Shown piece by piece: positions 1 through 12,200 of a stretch of DNA of 64,000 bases (position 1 is the first letter of the stretch; the number at the start of each line of letters is the position of its first letter). A model generated the notes under the pieces. That model saw only the letters and a list, made by a program, of their open reading frames with translations. It made no database searches and was not told where the DNA came from. The DNA comes from Hydractinia symbiolongicarpus (Eukaryota; Cnidaria; Hydrozoa; Anthoathecata; Hydractiniidae), in contig NC_079887.1 of NCBI RefSeq assembly GCF_029227915.1, positions 17,669,650 to 17,733,649 of the forward strand, given 5' to 3'. The position numbers and the translations under genes are program-made.

Positions 1-309
1 TGGCAAGGTTAGCCAAATGGTAACCTGCCCAGGCACGTGAAACCACGTGATTTACGTGTAAGGCCTTTTTTAGGTGTCAAAAGGCATATTACTACTTTAA
101 GAGTACTTGACGGTGTTATTAAGCCTAGGCGCAATGGAAAACGACTTGGGAAGTCGTAGTCCATTGAGAGTGAAGGGATTAGATCAATGGTAAACAGCGC
201 AGGCACGTGGAACCACGTGCTTTACGTGTAAGGCCTTTATTAGGCATCAAAAAGCCATATTACAGTGTTTAGAAGCCTGTGCGCGTAGTTGACTGTGTTT
301 TAAAGACAT
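1..309 (+). repeat. Block repeated at 2534-2842 (offset 2,533 bp, 14-mer)
   Basis: Both copies share the rare sequences GGTTAGCCAAATGG, TGCCCAGGCACG, a shortened monomer reading ATTACTACTTTAAGAGTAC, and TTTAGAAGCCTG. They diverge at GACATGGCGC (here) versus GACATGACGC (second copy). The shortened monomer lacks 11 bp of the usual GGCCTTCAGAGG region, making it about 171 bp. These are the only two such monomers noticed. Confidence 0.85.
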
Positions 310-311
310 GG

Positions 312-492
312 CGCAATGGAAAACGATTTGGGACGTCGTAGTCTATAGAGAGTGGCAAGGTTAGACAAATGGTAACCTGCGCAGGCACGTGAAACCACGT
401 GATTTACGTGTAAGGCCTTTATTAGGTGTCAAAAGGCATAATACGGCCTTCAGAGGCCTGTAAGAGTAGTTGACGATGTTATTAAGCCTAGG
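312..492 (+). repeat. Exemplar monomer, subfamily A (181 bp)
   Basis: Phase is set at CGCAATGG. Subfamily A is marked by GTGTCAAAAGGCAT (one C fewer than the usual AAAAGGCCAT, hence 181 bp), then GGCCTTCAGAGGCCTGTAAG, and ends TTGACGGTGTTATTAAGCC followed by TAGG. The end creates the 8-bp palindrome GCCTAGGC at the junction with the next monomer. A occurs throughout the window and usually precedes a B-type monomer. This copy carries the local variant GGCATAATAC instead of GGCATATTAC. Confidence 0.85.
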
Positions 493-674
493 CGCAATGG
501 AAAACGACTTGGGAAGTCGTAGTCCATTGAGAGTGGAGGGATTAGACCAATGGCAACCAGCGCAAGCACGTGGAACCACGTGATTTACGTACAAGGCTTT
601 TATTAAGCATCAAAAGGCCATATTACAGTCTTTACAGGCCTATGCGCCTAGTTGACTGTGTTTTAAAGACATGA

Positions 675-856
675 CAAAATGGAAAACAACTTGGGACGTC
701 GTAGTCTATAGAGAGTGGAAAGATTAGACCAATGGTAACCTGCGCAGGCACGTGAAACCACGTGATTTACGTGTAAGGCTCTTTTTAGGCATCAAAATGC
801 CATGTTACGGTCTTTAGAGGCCTGTGCGCGTAGTTCACTGTGTTTTAAAGAAATGG
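675..856 (+). repeat. Exemplar monomer, subfamily F (182 bp)
   Basis: Subfamily F is recognised by GTAAGGCTCTTTTTAGGCAT, CAAAATGCCAT, and GCGCGTAGTTCACTGTG. This copy begins with the variant landmark CAAAATGGAAAACAACTTGG, which I saw only left of about 20.2 kb. In the right half the first part of F is commonly joined to the second part of D, giving chimeric monomers. Confidence 0.85.
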
Positions 857-1219
857 CGCAATGGAAAACGATTTGGGACGTCGTAGTCTATAGAGAGTGG
901 CAAGGTTAGACCAATGGTAACCTGTGCAGGCACTTGAAACCACGTGATTTTCGTGTAAGGCCTTTATTAGGTGTTAAAAAGCCATATTACAGTGTTTAGA
1001 GGTCTGTGCGCGTAGTTGACTGTGTTTTAAAGACATGACGCAGTGGAAAACGATTTGGGACTTCGTAGTGCATTGAGAGTGTAAGGATTAGACCAATGGT
1101 AACATGCGCAGGCACGTGAAACCACGTGATTTACGTGTAAGGCTTTTATTAAGTGTCAAAAGGCATATTACGGCCTTCAGAGGCCTGTAAGAGTAGTTGA
1201 CGGTGTTATTAAGCCTAGG

Positions 1220-1401
1220 CGCAATGGAAAACGACTTGGTACGTCGTAGTCTATTGATGGTGGAAGGATTAGACCAATGGTAACCAGCGCAAGCACGTGG
1301 AACCACGTGATTTAAGTGAAAGGCCCTTACTAGCTGTCAAAAGGCCATTTTACGATCTTTAGAGGTCTGTAAGCCAAGTTGACGGTGTTATAAAGCCATG
1401 G
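1220..1401 (+). repeat. Exemplar monomer, subfamily D (182 bp)
   Basis: Subfamily D carries TTTAAGTGAAAGGCCCTTAC, TAGCTGTCAAAAGGCC, ATTTTACG, TTTAGAGGTCTGTAAGC and the ending GGTGTTATAAAGCCATGG. The ACGTG core present at this point in most monomers is changed to AAGTG. D is nearly always followed by a G monomer starting with the shortened dyad ACTTGGGAAGTC then TTAG. Confidence 0.85.
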
Positions 1402-1583
1402 CGCAATGGAAAACGACTTGGGAAGTCTTAGTGCATTGAGAGTGGCAGGATTAGACCATTGTTAAACAGCGCAGGCATGTGGAACCACGTGCTTTACGTG
1501 TAAGGCCTTTATTAGGCATCAAAAGGCCATATTACAGTGTTTAGAGGCCTGTACGCGTAGTTGACTGTGTTTTAAAGACTTGG
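1402..1583 (+). repeat. Exemplar monomer, subfamily G (182 bp)
   Basis: Subfamily G has GGGAAGTCTTAGT instead of GGGACGTCGTAGT near its start, then GACCATTGTTAAACAGCGC, AGGCATGTGGAACCACGTGC, and GTGTTTAGAGGCCTGTA. The first CACGTG is CATGTG, a change at a CpG that breaks one arm of the G-box dyad. G almost always follows D, so D-G behaves as a fixed pair in most higher-order repeats here. Confidence 0.85.
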
Positions 1584-2944
1584 CGCAATGGAAAAAGACT
1601 TGGGACGTCGTAGTCTAATGAGAGATGAAGGACTAGACCAATGGTAACCTACGCAGGCACGTGGAACTACGTGATTTATGTGTAAGGCCTTTATTAGGCA
1701 GCAAAAGGCCATATTACAGCGTTTAGAGGCCTGTAAGCGTAGTTGACTGTGTTTTAAAGACATGACGCAATGGAAAACAATTTGGGACGTCGTAGTCTAT
1801 AGAGAGTGGCAAGGTTAGACAAATGGTAACCTGCGCAGGCACGTGAAACCACGTGATTTACGTGAAAGGCCTTTATTAGGTGTCAAAAGGCATAATACGG
1901 CCTTCAGAGGCCTGTAAGAGTAGTTGACGATGTTATTAAGCCTAGGCGCAATGGAAAACGACTTGGGAAGTCGTAGTCCATTGAGAGTTGAGGGATTAGA
2001 CCAATGGCAACCAGCGCAAGCACGTGGAACCACGTGATTTACGTACAAGGCTTTTATTAAGCATCAAAAGGCCATATTACAGTCTTTACAGGCCTATGCG
2101 CCTAGTTGACTGTGTTTTAAAGACATGACAAAATGGAAAACAACTTGGGACGTCGTAGTCTATAGAGAGTGGAAAGATTAGACCAATGGTAACCTGCGTA
2201 GGCACGTGAAACCACGTGATTTACGTGTAAGGCTCTTTTTAGGCATCAAAATGCCATGTTACGGTCTTTAGAGGCCTGTGCGCTAAGTTCACTGTGTTTT
2301 AAAGAAATGGCGCAATGGAAAACGATTTGGGACGTCGTAATCCATTAAGAGTTGAAGGACTAGACCAATGGTAAGCCTCGCAGGCACGTGGAACCACGTG
2401 ATTTATGTGTAAGGATCTTTTTAGGCCTCAAAATGCCATATTACGGCTTTTAGAGGCCTGTGCGCGTAGTTCACTGTGTTTTAAAGACATGGCGCAATGG
2501 AAAACGATTTGGGACGTCGTAGTCTATAGAGAGTGGCAAGGTTAGCCAAATGGTAACCTGCCCAGGCACGTGAAACCACGTGATTTACGTGTAAGGCCTT
2601 TTTTAGGTGTCAAAAGGCATATTACTACTTTAAGAGTACTTGACGGTGTTATTAAGCCTAGGCGCAATGGAAAACGACTTGGGAAGTCGTAGTCCATTGA
2701 GAGTGAAGGGATTAGATCAATGGTAAACAGCGCAGGCACGTGGAACCACGTGCTTTACGTGTAAGGCCTTTATTAGGCATCAAAAAGCCATATTACAGTG
2801 TTTAGAAGCCTGTGCGCGTAGTTGACTGTGTTTTAAAGACATGACGCAGTGGAAAACGATTTGAGACTTCGTAGTGCATTGAGAGTGTAAGGATTAGACC
2901 AATGGTAACATGCGCAGGCACGTGAAACCACGTGATTTACGTGT

Positions 2945-5488
2945 AAGGCTTTTATTAAGTGTCAAAAGGCATATTACGGCCTTCAGAGGCCTGTAAGAGT
3001 AGTTGACGGTGTTATTAAGCCTAGGCGCAATGGAAAACGACTTGCTACGTCGTAGTCTATTGATGGTGAAAGGATTAGACCAATGGTAACCAGCGCAGGC
3101 ACGTGGAACCACGTGATTTAAGTGAAAAGCCCTTACTAGCTGTCAAAAAGCCATTTTACGGTCTTTAGAGGTCTGTAAGCGTAGTTGACGGTGTTATAAA
3201 GCCATGACGCAATGGAAAACGACTTGGGAAGTCGTAGTCCATTGAGAAGGGAAGGATTAGACCATTGTTAAACAGGGCAGGCATGTGGAACCACGTGCTT
3301 TACGTGTAAGGCCTTTATTAGGCATAAAAAAGCCATATTACAGTGTTTAGAGGCCTGTGCGCGTAGTTGACTGTGTTTTAAAGACATGACACAGTGGAAA
3401 ACGACTTGGGAAGTCGTAGTCCATTGAGAGTGGAGGGATTAGACGAATGGTAAACAGCGCAGGCACGTGGAACCACGTGCTTTACGTGTAAAGCCTTTAT
3501 TAGGCATCAAAAGGCCATATTACAGCGTTTAGAGGCCTGTGACCGTAGTTGACCGCGTTTTAAAGTCATGACGCAATGGAAAACGATTTGGGACATCGTA
3601 ATCCATTGAGAGTTCAAGGACTAGACCAATGGTAAGCCTCGCAGGCACGTGGAACCACGTGATTTACGTGTAAGAATCTTTTTAGGAATCAAAATGCCAT
3701 ATTACGGCTTTTAGAGGCCTGTGCGCGTAGTTCACTGTGTTTTAAAGACATGGCGCAATGGAAAACGATTTGGGACGTCGTAGTCTATAGAGAGTGGCAA
3801 GGTTAGACAAATGGTAACCTGCGCAGGCATGTGAAACCACGTGATTTACGTGTAAGGCCTTTATTAGGTGTCAAAAGGCATAATACGGCCTTCAGAGGCC
3901 TGTAAGAGTAGTTGACGATGTTATTAAGCCTAGGCGCAATGGAAAACGACTTGGGAAGTCGTAGTCCATTGAGAGTGGAGGGATTAGACCAATGGCAACC
4001 AGTGCAAGCACGTGGAACCACGTGATTTACGTACAAGGCTTTTATTAAGCATCAAAAGGCCATATTACAGTCTTTACAGGCCTATGCGCCTAGTTGACTG
4101 TGTTTTAAAGACATGACAAAATGGAAAACAACTTGGGACGTCGTAGTCTATAGAGAGTGGAAAGATTAGACCAATGGTAACCTGCGCAGGCACGTGAAAC
4201 CACGTGATTTACGTGTAAGGCTTTTATTAAGTGTCAAAAGGCATATTACGGCCTTCAGAGGCCTGTAAGAGTAGTTGACGGTGTTATTAAGCCTAGGCGC
4301 AATGGAAAACGACTTGCTACGTCGTAGTCTATTGATGGTGAAAGGATTAGACCAATGGTAACCAGCGCAGGCACGTGGAACCACGTGATTTAAGTGAAAA
4401 GCCCTTACTAGCTGTCAAAAAGCCATTTTACGGTCTTTAGAGGTCTGTAAGCGTAGTTGACGGTGTTATAAAGCCATGACGCAATGGAAAACGACTTGGG
4501 AAGTCGTAGTCCATTGAGAAGGGAAGGATTAGACCATTGTTAAACAGGGCAGGCATGTGGAACCACGTGCTTTACGTGTAAGGCCTTTATTAGGCATAAA
4601 AAAGCCATATTACAGTGTTTAGAGGCCTGTGCGCGTAGTTGACTGTGTTTTAAAGACATGACACAGTGGAAAACGACTTGGGAAGTCGTAGTCCATTGAG
4701 AGTGGAGGGATTAGACGAATGGTAAACAGCGCAGGCACGTGGAACCACGTGCTTTACGTGTAAAGCCTTTATTAGGCATCAAAAGGCCATATTACAGCGT
4801 TTAGAGGCCTGTGACCGTAGTTGACCGCGTTTTAAAGTCATGACGCAATGGAAAACGATTTGGGACATCGTAATCCATTGAGAGTTCAAGGACTAGACCA
4901 ATGGTAAGCCTCGCAGGCACGTGGAACTACGTGATTTACGTGTAAGAATCTTTTTAGGAATCAAAATGCCATATTACGGCTTTTAGAGGCCTGTGCGCGT
5001 AGTTCACTGTGTTTTAAAGACATGGCGCAATGGAAAACGATTTGGGACGTCGTAGTCTATAGAGAGTGGCAAGGTTAGACAAATGGTAACCTGCGCAGGC
5101 ATGTGAAACCACGTGATTTACGTGTAAGGCCTTTATTAGGTGTCAAAAGGCATAATACGGCCTTCAGAGGCCTGTAAGAGTAGTTGACGATGTTATTAAG
5201 CCTAGGCGCAATGGAAAACGACTTGGGAAGTCGTAGTCCATTGAGAGTGGAGGGATTAGACCAATGGCAACCAGTGCAAGCACGTGGAACCACGTGATTT
5301 ACGTACAAGGCTTTTATTAAGCATCAAAAGGCCATATTACAGTCTTTACAGGCCTATGCGCCTAGTTGACTGTGTTTTAAAGACATGACAAAATGGAAAA
5401 CAACTTGGGACGTCGTAGTCTATAGAGAGTGGAAAGATTAGACCAATGGTAACCTGCGCAGGCACGTGAAACCACGTGATTTACGTGT
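2945..5488 (+). repeat. Tandem pair of a 1,272-bp 7-mer (2945-4216 and 4217-5488)
   Basis: Landmarks recur exactly 1,272 bp apart, including GGCATAAAAAAGCC, GACCGTAGTTGACCGCG, GTAAGAATCTTTTTAGGAAT and CCAGTGCAAGCACG. The inferred junctions lie in the conserved stretch around GTGATTTACGTGTAAGGCT, so the boundaries are good to a few tens of bases. Few differences are visible (for example GGAACCACG versus GGAACTACG near 3655/4925), which suggests a recent unequal exchange. Confidence 0.85.
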
Positions 5489-7053
5489 AAGGCTCTTTTT
5501 AGGCATCAAAATGCCATGTTACGGTCTTTAGAGGCCTGTGCGCGTAGTTCACTTTGTTTTAAAGAAATGGCGCAATGGAAAACGATTTGGGACGTCGTAG
5601 TCTATAGAGAGTGGCAAGGTTAGACCAATGGTAACCTGTGCAGGCACTTGAAACCACGTGATTTTCGTGTAAGGCCTTTATTAGGTGTTAAAAAGCCATA
5701 TTACAGTGTTTAGAGGTCTGTGCGCGTAGTTGACTGTGTTTTAAAGACATGACGCAGTGGAAAACGATTTGGGACTTCGTAGTGCATTGAGAGTGTAAGG
5801 ATTAGACCAATGGTAACATGCGCAGGCACGTGAAACCACGTGATTTACGTGTAAGGCTTTTATTAAGTGTCAAAAGGCATATTACGGCCTTCAGAGGCCT
5901 GTAAGAGTAGTTGACGGTGTTATTAAGCCTAGGCGCAATGGAAAACGACTTGGTACGTCGTAGTCTATTGATGGTGGAAGGATTAGACCAATGGTAACCA
6001 GCGCAAGCACGTGGAACCACGTGATTTAAGTGAAAGGCCCTTACTAGCTGTCAAAAGGCCATTTTACGATCTTTAGAGGTCTGTAAGCGCAGTTGACGGT
6101 GTTATAAAGCCATGGCGCAATGGAAAACGACTTGGGAAGTCTTAGTGCATGGAGAGTGGCAGGATTAGACCATTGTTAAACAGCGCAGGCATGTGGAACC
6201 ACGTGCTTTACGTGTAAGGCCTTTATTAGGCATCAAAAGGCCATATTACAGTGTTTAGAGGCCTGTACGCGTAGTTGACTGTGTTTTAAAGACTTGGCGC
6301 AATGGAAAAAGACTTGGGACGTCGTAGTCTAATGAGAGTTGAAGGACTAGACCAATGGTAACCTACGCAGGCACGTGGAACTACGTGATTTATGTGTAAG
6401 GCCTTTATTAGGCAGCAAAAGGCCATATTACAGCGTTTAGAGGCCTGTAAGCGTAGTTGACTGTGTTTTAAAGACATGACGCAATGGAAAACAATTTGGG
6501 ACGTCGTAGTCTATAGAGAGTGGCAAGGTTAGACAAATGGTAACCTGCGCAGGCACGTGAAACCACGTGATTTACGTGAAAGGCCTTTATTAGGTGTCAA
6601 AAGGCATAATACGGCCTTCAGAGGCCTGTAAGAGTAGTTGACGATGTTATTAAGCCTAGGCGCAATGGAAAACGACTTGGGAAGTCGTAGTCCATTGAGA
6701 GTGGAGGGATTAGACCAATGGCAACCAGCGCAAGCACGTGGAACCACGTGATTTACGTACAAGGCTTTTATTAAGCATCAAAAGGCCATATTACAGTCTT
6801 TACAGGCCTATGCGCCTAGTTGACTGTGTTTTAAAGACATGACAAAATGGAAAACAACTTGGGACGTCGTAGTCTATAGAGAGTGGAAAGATTAGACCAA
6901 TGGTAACCTGCGCAGGCACGTGAAACCACGTGATTTACGTGTAAGGCTCTTTTTAGGCATCAAAATGCCATGTTACGGTCTTTAGAGGCCTGTGCGCTAA
7001 GTTCACTGTGTTTTAAAGAAATGGCGCAATGGAAAACGATTTGGGACGTCGTA
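5024..7053 (+). repeat. 2,030-bp HOR block, copy 2 of 310-2339
   Basis: This is the partner of the block at 310-2339. A stretch inside it (about 5.72-6.51 kb) also matches 12.08-12.87 kb at offset 6,356 and, more briefly, 18.1-18.6 kb, so this monomer order (A, D, G, E) has been copied several times in the left third of the window. Confidence 0.85.
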
Positions 7054-8139
7054 GTCTATAGAGAGTGGCAAGGTTAGACCAATGGTAACCTGTGCAGGCA
7101 CTTGAAACCACGTGATTTTCGTGTAAGGCCTTTATTAGGTGTTAAAAAGCCATATTACAGTGTTTGGAGGTCTGTGCGCGTAGTTGACTGTGTTTTAAAG
7201 ACATGACGCAGTGGAAAACAATTTGGGACGTCGTAGTCTATAGAGAGTGGCAAGGTTAGACCAATGGTAACCTGTGCAGGCACGTGAAACCACGTGATTT
7301 ACGTGTAAGGCCTTTATTAGGCATCAAAAAGCCATATTACAGTGTTTAGAGGCCTGTGCGCGTAGTTGACGGTGTTATTAAGCCTAGGCGCAATGGAAAA
7401 CGACTTCGGAAGTCGTAGACCATTGAGAGTGGAGGGATTAGACGAATGGTAAACAGTGCAGGCACGTGGAACCACGTGCTTTACGTGTAAGGCCTTTATT
7501 AGGCATCAAAAAGCCATATTACAGTGTTTAGAGGCCTGTGCGCGTAGTTGACTGTGTTTTAAAGACATGACGCAGTGGAAAACAATTTGGGACTTCGTAG
7601 TGCATTGAGAGTGTAAGGATTAGACCAATGGTAACATGCGCAGGCACGTGAAACCACGTGATTTACGTGAAAGGCTTTATTAAGTGTCAAAAGGCATAAT
7701 ACGGCCTTCAGAGGCCTGTAAAAGTAGTTGACGGTGTTATTAAGCCTAGGCGCAATGGAAAACGACTTGGTACGTCGTAGTCTATTGAGAGTTAAAGGAC
7801 TAGATCAATGGTAAGCCTCGCAGGCACGTGGAACCACGTGATTTACGTGTAAGGCTCTTTTTAGGCATCAAAATGCCATATTACGGCCTTTAGAGGCCTG
7901 TGCGCGTAGTTCACTGTGTTTGAAAGACATGGCGCAATGGAAAACGATTTGGGACGTCGTAGTCTATAGAGAGTGGCAAGGTTAGACCAATGGTAACCTG
8001 TGCAGGCACGTGAAACCACGTGATTTACGTGTAAGGCCTTTATTAGGCATCAAAAAGCCATATTACAGTGTTTAGAGGCCTGTGCGCGTAGTTGACTGTG
8101 TTTTAAGGACATGACGCAGTGGAAAACGATTTGGGACTT
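7054..8139 (+). repeat. Mosaic stretch, mainly A and B monomers
   Basis: About six monomers in A, B and F-like order, with TGTGCAGGCACG variants and repeated CATCAAAAAGCCATATTAC. I did not find a long exact partner. Short matches to the flanking blocks suggest repeated small exchanges. Confidence 0.7.
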
Positions 8140-9235
8140 CGTAGTGCATTGAGAGTGTAAGGATTAGACCAATGGAAACATGCGCAGGCACGTGAAACCA
8201 CGTGATTTACGTGTAAGGCTTTTATTAAGTGTCAAAAGGCATATTACGGCCTTCAGAGGCCTGTAAGAGTAGTTGACGGTGTTATTAAGCCTAGGCGCAA
8301 TGGAAAACGACTTGGGAAGTCGTAGACCATTGAGAGTGGAGGGATTAGACAAATGGTAAACAGTGCAGGCACGTGGAACCACGTGCTTTACGTGTAAGGC
8401 CTTTATTAGGCATCAAAAAGCCATATTACAGTGTTTAGAGGCCTGTGCGGGTAGTTGACTGTGTTTTAAAGACATGACGCAGTGGAAAACGATTTGGGAC
8501 TTCGTAGTGCATTGAGAGTGTAAGGATTAGACCAATGGTAACATGCGCAGGCACGTGAAACCACGTGATTTACGTGAAAGGCTTTATTAAGTGTCAAAAG
8601 GCATATTACGGCCTTCAGAGGCCTGTAAGAGTAGTTGACGGTGTTATTAAGCCTAGGCGCAATGGAAAACGACTTGGTACGTCGTAGTCTATTGATGGTG
8701 GAAGGATTAGACCAATGGTAACCAGCGCAAGCACGTGGAACCACGTGATTTAAGTGAAAGGCCCTTACTAGCTGTCAAAAGGCCATTTTACGGTCTTTAG
8801 AGGTCTGTAAGCGTAGTTAACGGTGTTATAAAGCCATGGCGCAATGGAAAACGACTTGGGAAGTCTTAGTCCATTGAGATTGGAAGGATTAGACCATTGT
8901 TAAAGAGCGCAGGCATGTGGAACCACGTGCTTTACGAGTAAGGCCTTTATTAGGTATCAAAAGGCCATATTGCAGTGTTTAGAGGCCTGTAAGCGTAGTT
9001 GACTGTGTTTTAAAGACATGACGCAGTTGAAAACAACTTGGGACGTCGTAGTCAATTGATAGTGAAAGGATTAGACCAATGGTAACCTGCGCAGGCACGT
9101 GGAACCACGTGATTTACGTACAAGGCTTTTATTAAGCATCAAAAGGCCATATTACAGTCTTTACAGGCCTGTGCGGGTAGTTGACTGTGTTTTAAAGACT
9201 TGGCGCTATGCAAAAAGACTTGGGACGTCGTAGTC
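8140..9235 (+). repeat. 6-monomer block repeated at 21035-22130 (offset 12,895 bp)
   Basis: Both copies share the rare CCAATGGAAACATGCGC, the 180-bp A monomer with GGCTTTATTAAG, and the following D-G-C order with TTAGGTATCAAAAGG. Beyond it the homology continues (about 9.24-9.6 kb with 22.50-22.85 kb) once two E monomers at 22.1-22.46 kb are skipped, so the later copy gained about 364 bp or this one lost it. Confidence 0.8.
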
Positions 9236-12200
9236 TAATGAGTGTGGCAAGGTTAGACCAATGGTAACCTGTGCAGGCACGTGGAACCACGTGATTTACG
9301 TACAAGGCTTTTATTAAGCATCAAAAGGCCATATTACAGTCTTTACAGGCCTGTGCGGGTAGTTGACTGTGTTTTAAAGACTTGGCGCAATGGAAAAAGA
9401 CTTGGGACGTCGTAGTCTAATGAGAGTTGAAGGACTAGACCAATGGTAACCTGCGCAGGCACTAGGAACTACGTGATTTATGTGTAAGGCCTTTATTAGG
9501 CATCAAAAAGCCATATTACAGTGTTTAGAGGCCTGTGCGCGTAGTTGACTGTGTTTTAAAGACATCACGCAGTGGAAAACGATTTGGGACTTCGTAGTGC
9601 ATTGAGAGTGTAAGGATTAGACCAATGGTAACAAGCGCAGGCACGTGAAACCACGTGATTTACGTGTAAGGCTTTATTAAGTGTCAAAAGGCATATTACG
9701 GCCTTCAGAGGCCTGTAAAAGTAGTTGACGGTGTTATTAAGCCTAGGCGCAATGGAAAACGACTTGGTACGTCGTAGTCTATTGAGAGTTGAAGGACTAG
9801 ACCAATGGTAACAAGCGCAGGCACGTGAAACCACGTGATTTACGTGTAAGGCTTTATTAATTGTCAAAAGGCATATTACGGCCTTCAGAGGCCTGTAAAA
9901 GTAGTTGACGGTGTTATTAAGCCTAGGCGCAATGGAAAACGACTTGGTACGTCGTAGTCTATTGAGAGTTGAAGGACTAGACCAATGGTAAGCCTCGCAG
10001 GCACGTGGAACCACGTGATTTACGTGTAAGGATCTTTTTAGGAATCAAAATGCCATATTACGGCTTTTAGAGGCCTGTGCGCGTAGTTCACTGTGTTTTA
10101 AAGACATGACAAAATGGAAAACAACTTGGGATGTCGTAGTCTATAGAGAGTGGAAAGATTAGACCAATGGTAACCTGCGCAGGCACGTGAAACCGCGTGA
10201 TTTACGTGTAAGGCCTTTATTAGGTGTCAAAAGGCATATTACGGTCTTTAGAGGCCTGTAGGAGTAGTTGACGGTGTTATTAAGCCTAGGCGCAATGGAA
10301 AACGACTTGGGAAGTCGTAGTCCATTGAGAGTGGAGGGATTAGACCAATGATAAACAGCGCAGGCACGTGGAACCACGTGATTTACGTACAAGGCTTTTA
10401 TTAAGCATCAAAAGGCCATATTACAGTCTTTACAGGCCTATGCGCGTAGTTGACTGTGTTTTAAAGACATGACAAAATGGAAAACAACTTGGGACGTCGT
10501 AGTCTATAGAGAGTGGCAAGGTTAGACCAATGGTAACCTGTGCAGGCACGTGAAACCACGTGATTTTCGTGTAAGGCCTTTATTAGGTATCAAAAGGCCA
10601 TATTGCAGTGTTTAGAGGCCTGTAAGCGTAGTTGACTGTGTTTTAAAGACATGACGCAGTTGAAAACAACTTGGGACGTCGTAGTCAATTGACAGTGAAA
10701 GGATTAGACCAATGGTAACCTGCGCAGGCACGTGGAACCACGTGATTTACGTAAAAGGCTTTTATTAACCATCAAAAGGCCATATTACGGTCTTTACAGG
10801 CCTGTGCGGGTAGTTGACTGTGTTTTAAAGACTTGGCGCAATGGAAAAAGACTTGGGACGTCGTAGTCTAATAAGAGTTGAAAGACTAGACCAATGGTAA
10901 CCTGCGCAGGCACGTGGAACTACGTGATTTACGTACAAGGCTTTTATTAAGCATCAAAAGGCCATATTACAGTCTTTACAGGCCTGTGCGAGTAGTTGAC
11001 TGTGTTTTAAAGACTTGGCGCAATGGAAAAAGACTTGGGACGTCGTAGTCTAATGAGAGTGGCAAGGTTAGACCAATGGAAACCTGTGCAGGCACGTGGA
11101 ACCACGTGATTTACGTACAAGGCTTTTATTAAGCATCAAAAGGCCATATTACAGTCTTTACAGGCCTGTGCGGGTAGTTCACTGTGTTCTAAAGACTTGG
11201 CGCAATGGAAAAAGACTTGGGACGTCGTAGTCTAATGAGAGTTGAAGGACTAGACCAATGGTAACCTGCGCAGGCACGTGGAACCACGTGATTTATGTGT
11301 AAGGCCTTTATTAGGCAGCAAAAGGCCATATTACGGCTTTTAGAGGCCTGTGCGCGTAGTTCACTGTGATTTAAAGAAATGGCGCAATGGAAAACGATTT
11401 GGGACGTCGTAGTCTATAGAGAGTGGCAAGATTAGACAAATGGTAACCTGTGCAGGCACGTGAAACCACGTGATTTACGTGCAAGGCCTTTATTAGGTGT
11501 CAAAAGGCATATTACGGCCTTCAGAGGCCTGTAAGAGTAGTTGACGGTGTTATTAAGCCTAGGCGCAATGGAAAACGACTTGGGAAGTCGTAGTCCATTG
11601 AGAGTGGAGGGATTAGACCAATGGTAACATGCGCAGGCACGTGAAACCACGTGACTTACGTGTAAGGCTTTTATTAAGTGTCAAAAGGCATATTACGGCC
11701 TTCAGAGGTTTGTAAGCGTAGTTGACGGTGTTATAAAGCCATGAGGCAATAGAAAACGACTTGGGAAGTCGTAGTCCATTGAGAGTGGAAGGCTTAGACC
11801 AACGGTAAACAGCGCAGGCACGTGGAACCACGTGTTTTACGTGCAAGGCCATTATTAGGCATCAAAAGGTCATATTACAGCGTTTAGAGGCCTGTAAGCG
11901 TAGTTGACTGTGTTTTAAAGAAATGGCGCAATGGAAAACGACTTGGGAAGTCGTAGTCCATTGAGAGTGGAGGGATTAGACGAATGGTAAACAGCGCAGG
12001 CACGTGGAACCAAGTGCTTTACGTGTAAGGCCTTTATTAGGCATCAAAAAGCCATATTACAGTGTTTAGAGGCCTGTGCGCGTAGTTGACTGTGTTTTAA
12101 AGACATGACGCAGTGGAAAACCATTTGGGACTTCGTAGTGCATTGAGAGTGTAAGGATTAGACCAATGGTAACATGCGCAGGCACGTGAAACCACGTGAT

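Larger units (their letters stand above)
310..2339 (+). repeat. 2,030-bp HOR block, copy 1 (second copy 5024-7053)
   Basis: The order of monomers and many rare variants match at a constant offset of 4,714 bp, including GACAAAATGG, GCGCCTAGTTGACTG, CACTTGAAACC and ATTTTCGTG. Homology starts at the GGCGCAATGG near 310/5024 and ends where GTCGTAATCC here meets GTCGTAGTCT in the second copy. About 11 monomers are included. Scattered substitutions show the copies are not brand new, for example GTAAGCCAAG here against GTAAGCGCAG at about 6085. Confidence 0.85.

Noticed and set aside
9565-10014. Minus-strand open reading frames of 60-149 codons as genes, here and at about 85 other places
   Set aside because: They recur with the satellite period, many need GTG starts, share the same peptide in different truncations, have no recognisable domain and are explained by a chance open frame in the monomer.
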